Source: Streptomyces nojiriensis
GTDB taxonomy: Bacteria > Actinomycetota > Actinomycetes > Streptomycetales > Streptomycetaceae
Direction: 5' to 3'
DNA: 64,000 bases
Assembly (NCBI RefSeq): GCF_017639205.1
Contig: NZ_CP071139.1
Coordinates: 5,517,501 to 5,581,500 of the forward strand
Positions 61,479 to 64,000 of this stretch are shown here, in pieces (positions within the stretch are counted from its first letter, which is position 1; the number at the start of each line of letters is the position of its first letter). The notes beneath the pieces are model-generated. The model was not told where the DNA came from. It saw only the letters and a program-made list of their open reading frames with translations, and did no database searches. The position numbers and the translations under genes are program-made.

Positions 61479-62651
61479 GTGACCCCCTCCAGCCCCTCCG
61501 CCTCCACCCTGGCGTTCGTCGAGAGTCCGGTCCAGCTCCTGAACGTGCTGGAGTGGGCGTACGCGCGCCCCGGAGGGCAGCCGCAGCTGGACGGCGTCCC
61601 GCGCCAGCGGGGGCGCCGCGCCGGCGGCGGGGACCTGCCCGGCCCCGCCGCCCCCCGGCCGGCGGGCGCCGAGTCACCCCTGCGGATCGTCGTCCTGCCG
61701 CCCACCGACCCGATGTCCCGCGGCCAGCTGCGCCGGGTGGCCGCGCTGGCGCGGGACGAGGGGCACGAGGTCCGGTGGCAGGAGGCGCGCGGCAGCCGGT
61801 TCGCACCGCTGAAGGCGCTCGCCGCGCTGGCGCGCGACGTGCGCGCCGCGCGCACGGTCGTCGTCGGAGACCCCTTCTCGCGCTACGTCCAGCTGCTGCT
61901 CACCCTCGTGCGCGCCGAGGAGCTCGTCGTGGTCGACGACGGCACCGCCACCATGGAGTTCATGGCCCAGACCGCCCGCGGCGAACGCCTCGTACGGTGG
62001 CACCGGGTCGGCGGCGGACTGCCCGGCCGGGTCCGCGAGCTGGCGTACGCACCCGTCTCGGCGACCGCGCGCCGCCGCTTCACCCCGGCCGCGCACCGCG
62101 GCCACCGCGTCGAGGTCTTCAGCTCGATGCCCGTCACCGCCCACGGCGGGATGACGCTGCGGGTCAACGACTTCGCCTGGACCCGTGCCCGGTTCGGCCC
62201 GCCCCGGCTGACCAAGGGCACCGACCTGGTCGGCACCTCGCTCGTGGAGACCGGGGTGGTGGACCCGGACCGCTATCTGGACGCCGTGCGCGCCCTGACC
62301 CTGGAGCACGGGGCCACCCGCTACTTCGCCCACCGCCGCGAGTCCCCGGAGAAGCTGCGCGCCCTGAGCCGGGCCACGGGACTGGAGATCGTGCGCCCGG
62401 ACCTGCCGCTGGAGCTGATCGCCCGGCGCGGACCGGTCGGCCGGACGATCGTCAGCTTTCCGTCCACCGTCGTCCACACGCTGCCGTACGCCCTGACCGG
62501 TACCGGTGTCACGGTCGCCGTATGCGATGTGGACCCCGCCTGGCTCACCGGGTCCGCCTCCCCGCGCGCCCGCAGCTTCCTCGCGGGGGTCACCGACACG
62601 GCCCGTGATGTGCGCAGACTGCCTGCCCAGGCGGCTCCCACGGCCGGATGA
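61479..62651 (+). CDS. Putative sialyltransferase-like protein (GT52-like)
   Basis: 390 aa from the second GTG (61479), 6 nt after AAGGAG. The N-terminal ESPVQLLNVLEWAYARPG and central VVVDDGTATMEF and RYFAHRRESPEKL segments resemble GT52/LsgC-type sialyltransferases. It lies 48 bp after NeuA-NeuB in the same operon. Probably transfers the CMP-activated sugar; the family match is moderate. Confidence 0.78.
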   Translation: MTPSSPSASTLAFVESPVQLLNVLEWAYARPGGQPQLDGVPRQRGRRAGGGDLPGPAAPRPAGAESPLRIVVLPPTDPMSRGQLRRVAALARDEGHEVRWQEARGSRFAPLKALAALARDVRAARTVVVGDPFSRYVQLLLTLVRAEELVVVDDGTATMEFMAQTARGERLVRWHRVGGGLPGRVRELAYAPVSATARRRFTPAAHRGHRVEVFSSMPVTAHGGMTLRVNDFAWTRARFGPPRLTKGTDLVGTSLVETGVVDPDRYLDAVRALTLEHGATRYFAHRRESPEKLRALSRATGLEIVRPDLPLELIARRGPVGRTIVSFPSTVVHTLPYALTGTGVTVAVCDVDPAWLTGSASPRARSFLAGVTDTARDVRRLPAQAAPTAG

Positions 62652-62788
62652 GCGCGCGAGTTTACCCCCGGGCGCATCCGGTCATGCGTCCAGAGGCCGG
62701 GTTTCTTTCCCCTAACGGCATGAACTTTTCGTGATCCCCGGCCAGTTGACCCGTCCGTGGGCCTACCCTTCAACGGGTGAACCAGTTG

Positions 62789-64000
62789 ATGTCCCGCGAG
62801 TCCCAGACCGCCCAGCCCGCCGCGTCCGACCGGCCCGAGCTGCCCGGCAAGCTTCCGGACCACCTGCGTACCGAACTGATCGCCTTCCGCCGGGACTTGC
62901 ACATGCACCCGGAGCTCGGACACCAGGAATTCCGTACCACCGCGGCGATCAAGGCCCGGTTGGAGAAAGCCGGCCTGCGACCACGGGTGCTGAAGTCCGG
63001 CACGGGCCTGATCTGTGACGTGGGCACCTGGGACGGGGGCCGGCCGATGCTGGCCCTGCGCGCGGACATCGACGCCCTGCCCATCCCGGATGCCAAGACG
63101 CACGTCTCGTACCGCTCGACCTTCGCGGACCGCGCCCACGCCTGCGGCCACGACGTGCACACCGCGGTGGTCCTCGGCGCCGGGCTGGTCCTCGCCGAGC
63201 TCGACCGGCAGGGGCTGCTGCCCCGCCCCGTGCGGCTGCTCTTCCAGCCCGCCGAGGAGGTGCTCCCGGGCGGGGCCACCGACGCCCTCGAGTCCGGGGT
63301 CCTGGACGGGGTCGGCCGGATCGTCGCCGTGCACTGCGACCCCCGGGTCGACGCGGGGCGCATCGGGCTGCGGGCGGGCCCCATCACCTCCGCCTGCGAC
63401 CGGCTGGAGGTCACCCTCTCGGGCGCCGGCGGGCACACCGCGCGGCCGCACCTGACCACCGACCTGGTGACGGCCGCCGCCCGGGTGGCCGTCGACGCCC
63501 CGGCGCTGCTGGCCCGCCGGATGGACGCCCGCTCGGGCATGTCCGTCACCTGGGGCCGGATCGAGGCCGGGCACGCCTGCAACGTCATCCCGATGCACGC
63601 CGAGCTCTCGGGAACCGTGCGCTGCCTGGACCTGAACGCCTGGCACGAGGCGCCGGACATGATCCACGCGGCGATCGACGAGATCGCGACCATGCACGGG
63701 GCCAAGTTCGAGATCAACCACGTGCGCGGGGTGCCTCCGGTGGTCAACGACCCGGTGATCACCGAGCTGCTGCGGGAGGCGATGGGCGTCCGCTGCGGAG
63801 CGGAGTCGGTCGAGGACACCGAGCAGAGCCTGGGCGGAGAGGACTTCTCCTGGTACCTGGAGCACGTTCCGGGCGCGATGGCCCGGCTGGGGGTCCGGGC
63901 GCCCGGGGACACCGCCCAGCGTGATCTGCACCGCGGTGACTTCGACGTGGACGAGGCCGCGATCGGCGTCGGCGTGGAGTTCTTCACGGCCGCCGCACTG
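62789..64000 (+). CDS. M20-family amidohydrolase (3' end beyond right edge)
   Basis: 404 codons visible, open at the right edge. ATG at 62789 with GGTGA 8 nt upstream; a GTG at 62777 is the alternative. Metal-ligand motifs: RRDLHMHPELG, ALRADIDALPI, HACGHDVHTAV, QPAEEV and GGEDFSWYLE near the end. Family members hydrolyse N-acyl amino acids or indole conjugates (AmaA/HipO/Iaa type). It probably lies outside the sugar operon (137 bp gap). Confidence 0.93.
   Translation, partial: MSRESQTAQPAASDRPELPGKLPDHLRTELIAFRRDLHMHPELGHQEFRTTAAIKARLEKAGLRPRVLKSGTGLICDVGTWDGGRPMLALRADIDALPIPDAKTHVSYRSTFADRAHACGHDVHTAVVLGAGLVLAELDRQGLLPRPVRLLFQPAEEVLPGGATDALESGVLDGVGRIVAVHCDPRVDAGRIGLRAGPITSACDRLEVTLSGAGGHTARPHLTTDLVTAAARVAVDAPALLARRMDARSGMSVTWGRIEAGHACNVIPMHAELSGTVRCLDLNAWHEAPDMIHAAIDEIATMHGAKFEINHVRGVPPVVNDPVITELLREAMGVRCGAESVEDTEQSLGGEDFSWYLEHVPGAMARLGVRAPGDTAQRDLHRGDFDVDEAAIGVGVEFFTAAAL

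Noticed and set aside
60044..62608. Plus-strand 854-codon frame over NeuA-NeuB and the next gene
   Set aside because: Arg/Pro/His-rich shadow frame; the true frames have clear family motifs.
62746..62769. TTGACC and TACCCT as a promoter for the M20 gene
   Set aside because: Spacing of only 12 bp is too short for a standard sigma-70-type promoter.

Overview
The window is about 72% GC with Streptomyces-type codon use (third positions almost always G or C, many GTG starts, ATGA/GTGA gene overlaps). Gene order runs from sucCD through purNH, folD, mdh, glyA, trpS and sdhBADC, the conserved central chromosome of Streptomyces. I see no rRNA, tRNA, CRISPR array, prophage or intact transposase. Mobile DNA is limited to two MITE copies and four copies of a GC-rich intergenic repeat.

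Layout. 1-5922: a SWIM zinc-finger gene (cut by the left edge) diverges from a MoxR AAA+ ATPase, DUF5682 and VWA gene set; both sides of the shared promoter carry a TTGTCAGTGG box typical of the LexA-independent DNA-damage response. 6203-16956: succinyl-CoA synthetase (sucCD), a hybrid HTH/sigma-like membrane regulator, a PerM/DUF6350 membrane protein, purNH and folD. 16943-19728: a LysR regulator diverging from an SDR gene, then mdh. 19865-22761: a three-gene operon of unknown function whose first two proteins share a short Gly/His-rich motif. 22774-25664: an AhpD-like protein diverging from a MocR regulator, and an EamA exporter. 25769-31503: a lipoprotein/ATP-grasp ligase pair, rocD, glyA behind a ZTP riboswitch, and trpS. 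31601-39654: a 2H phosphoesterase, YihY, secreted proteins, a D,D-carboxypeptidase, a metallophosphoesterase and an orphan oligopeptide-binding protein. 39674-41262: a TetR/DCC/membrane-protein operon with twin operators. 41343-44552: a DUF998 gene and a DGPF/ECF42 sigma pair around a nearly symmetrical inverted-repeat promoter; the sigma factor carries a tyrosine-recombinase-like C-terminal domain. 44528-49278: a membrane protein, a DUF4132 remnant and the sdhBADC operon. 49431-55868: a ureidoimidazoline decarboxylase, an ECF sigma/membrane partner pair, an L,D-transpeptidase, an acyl-CoA mutase large subunit and a LysE exporter. 55875-62651: a nonulosonic (sialic/Kdn-type) acid polymer cluster with an in-frame NeuA-NeuB fusion. 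62789 to the right edge: an M20 amidohydrolase.

How the parts fit. sucCD, mdh and sdh supply three TCA-cycle steps. purNH, folD and glyA form a one-carbon/purine set: PurH uses 10-formyl-THF to consume ZMP, FolD makes 10-formyl-THF, and the ZTP riboswitch can raise GlyA when ZMP accumulates. The carboxypeptidase, L,D-transpeptidase and nonulosonate cluster all act on the cell envelope. The least understood parts are the MoxR/VWA/DUF5682/SWIM locus, the 19865-22761 operon and the sigma-recombinase fusion.
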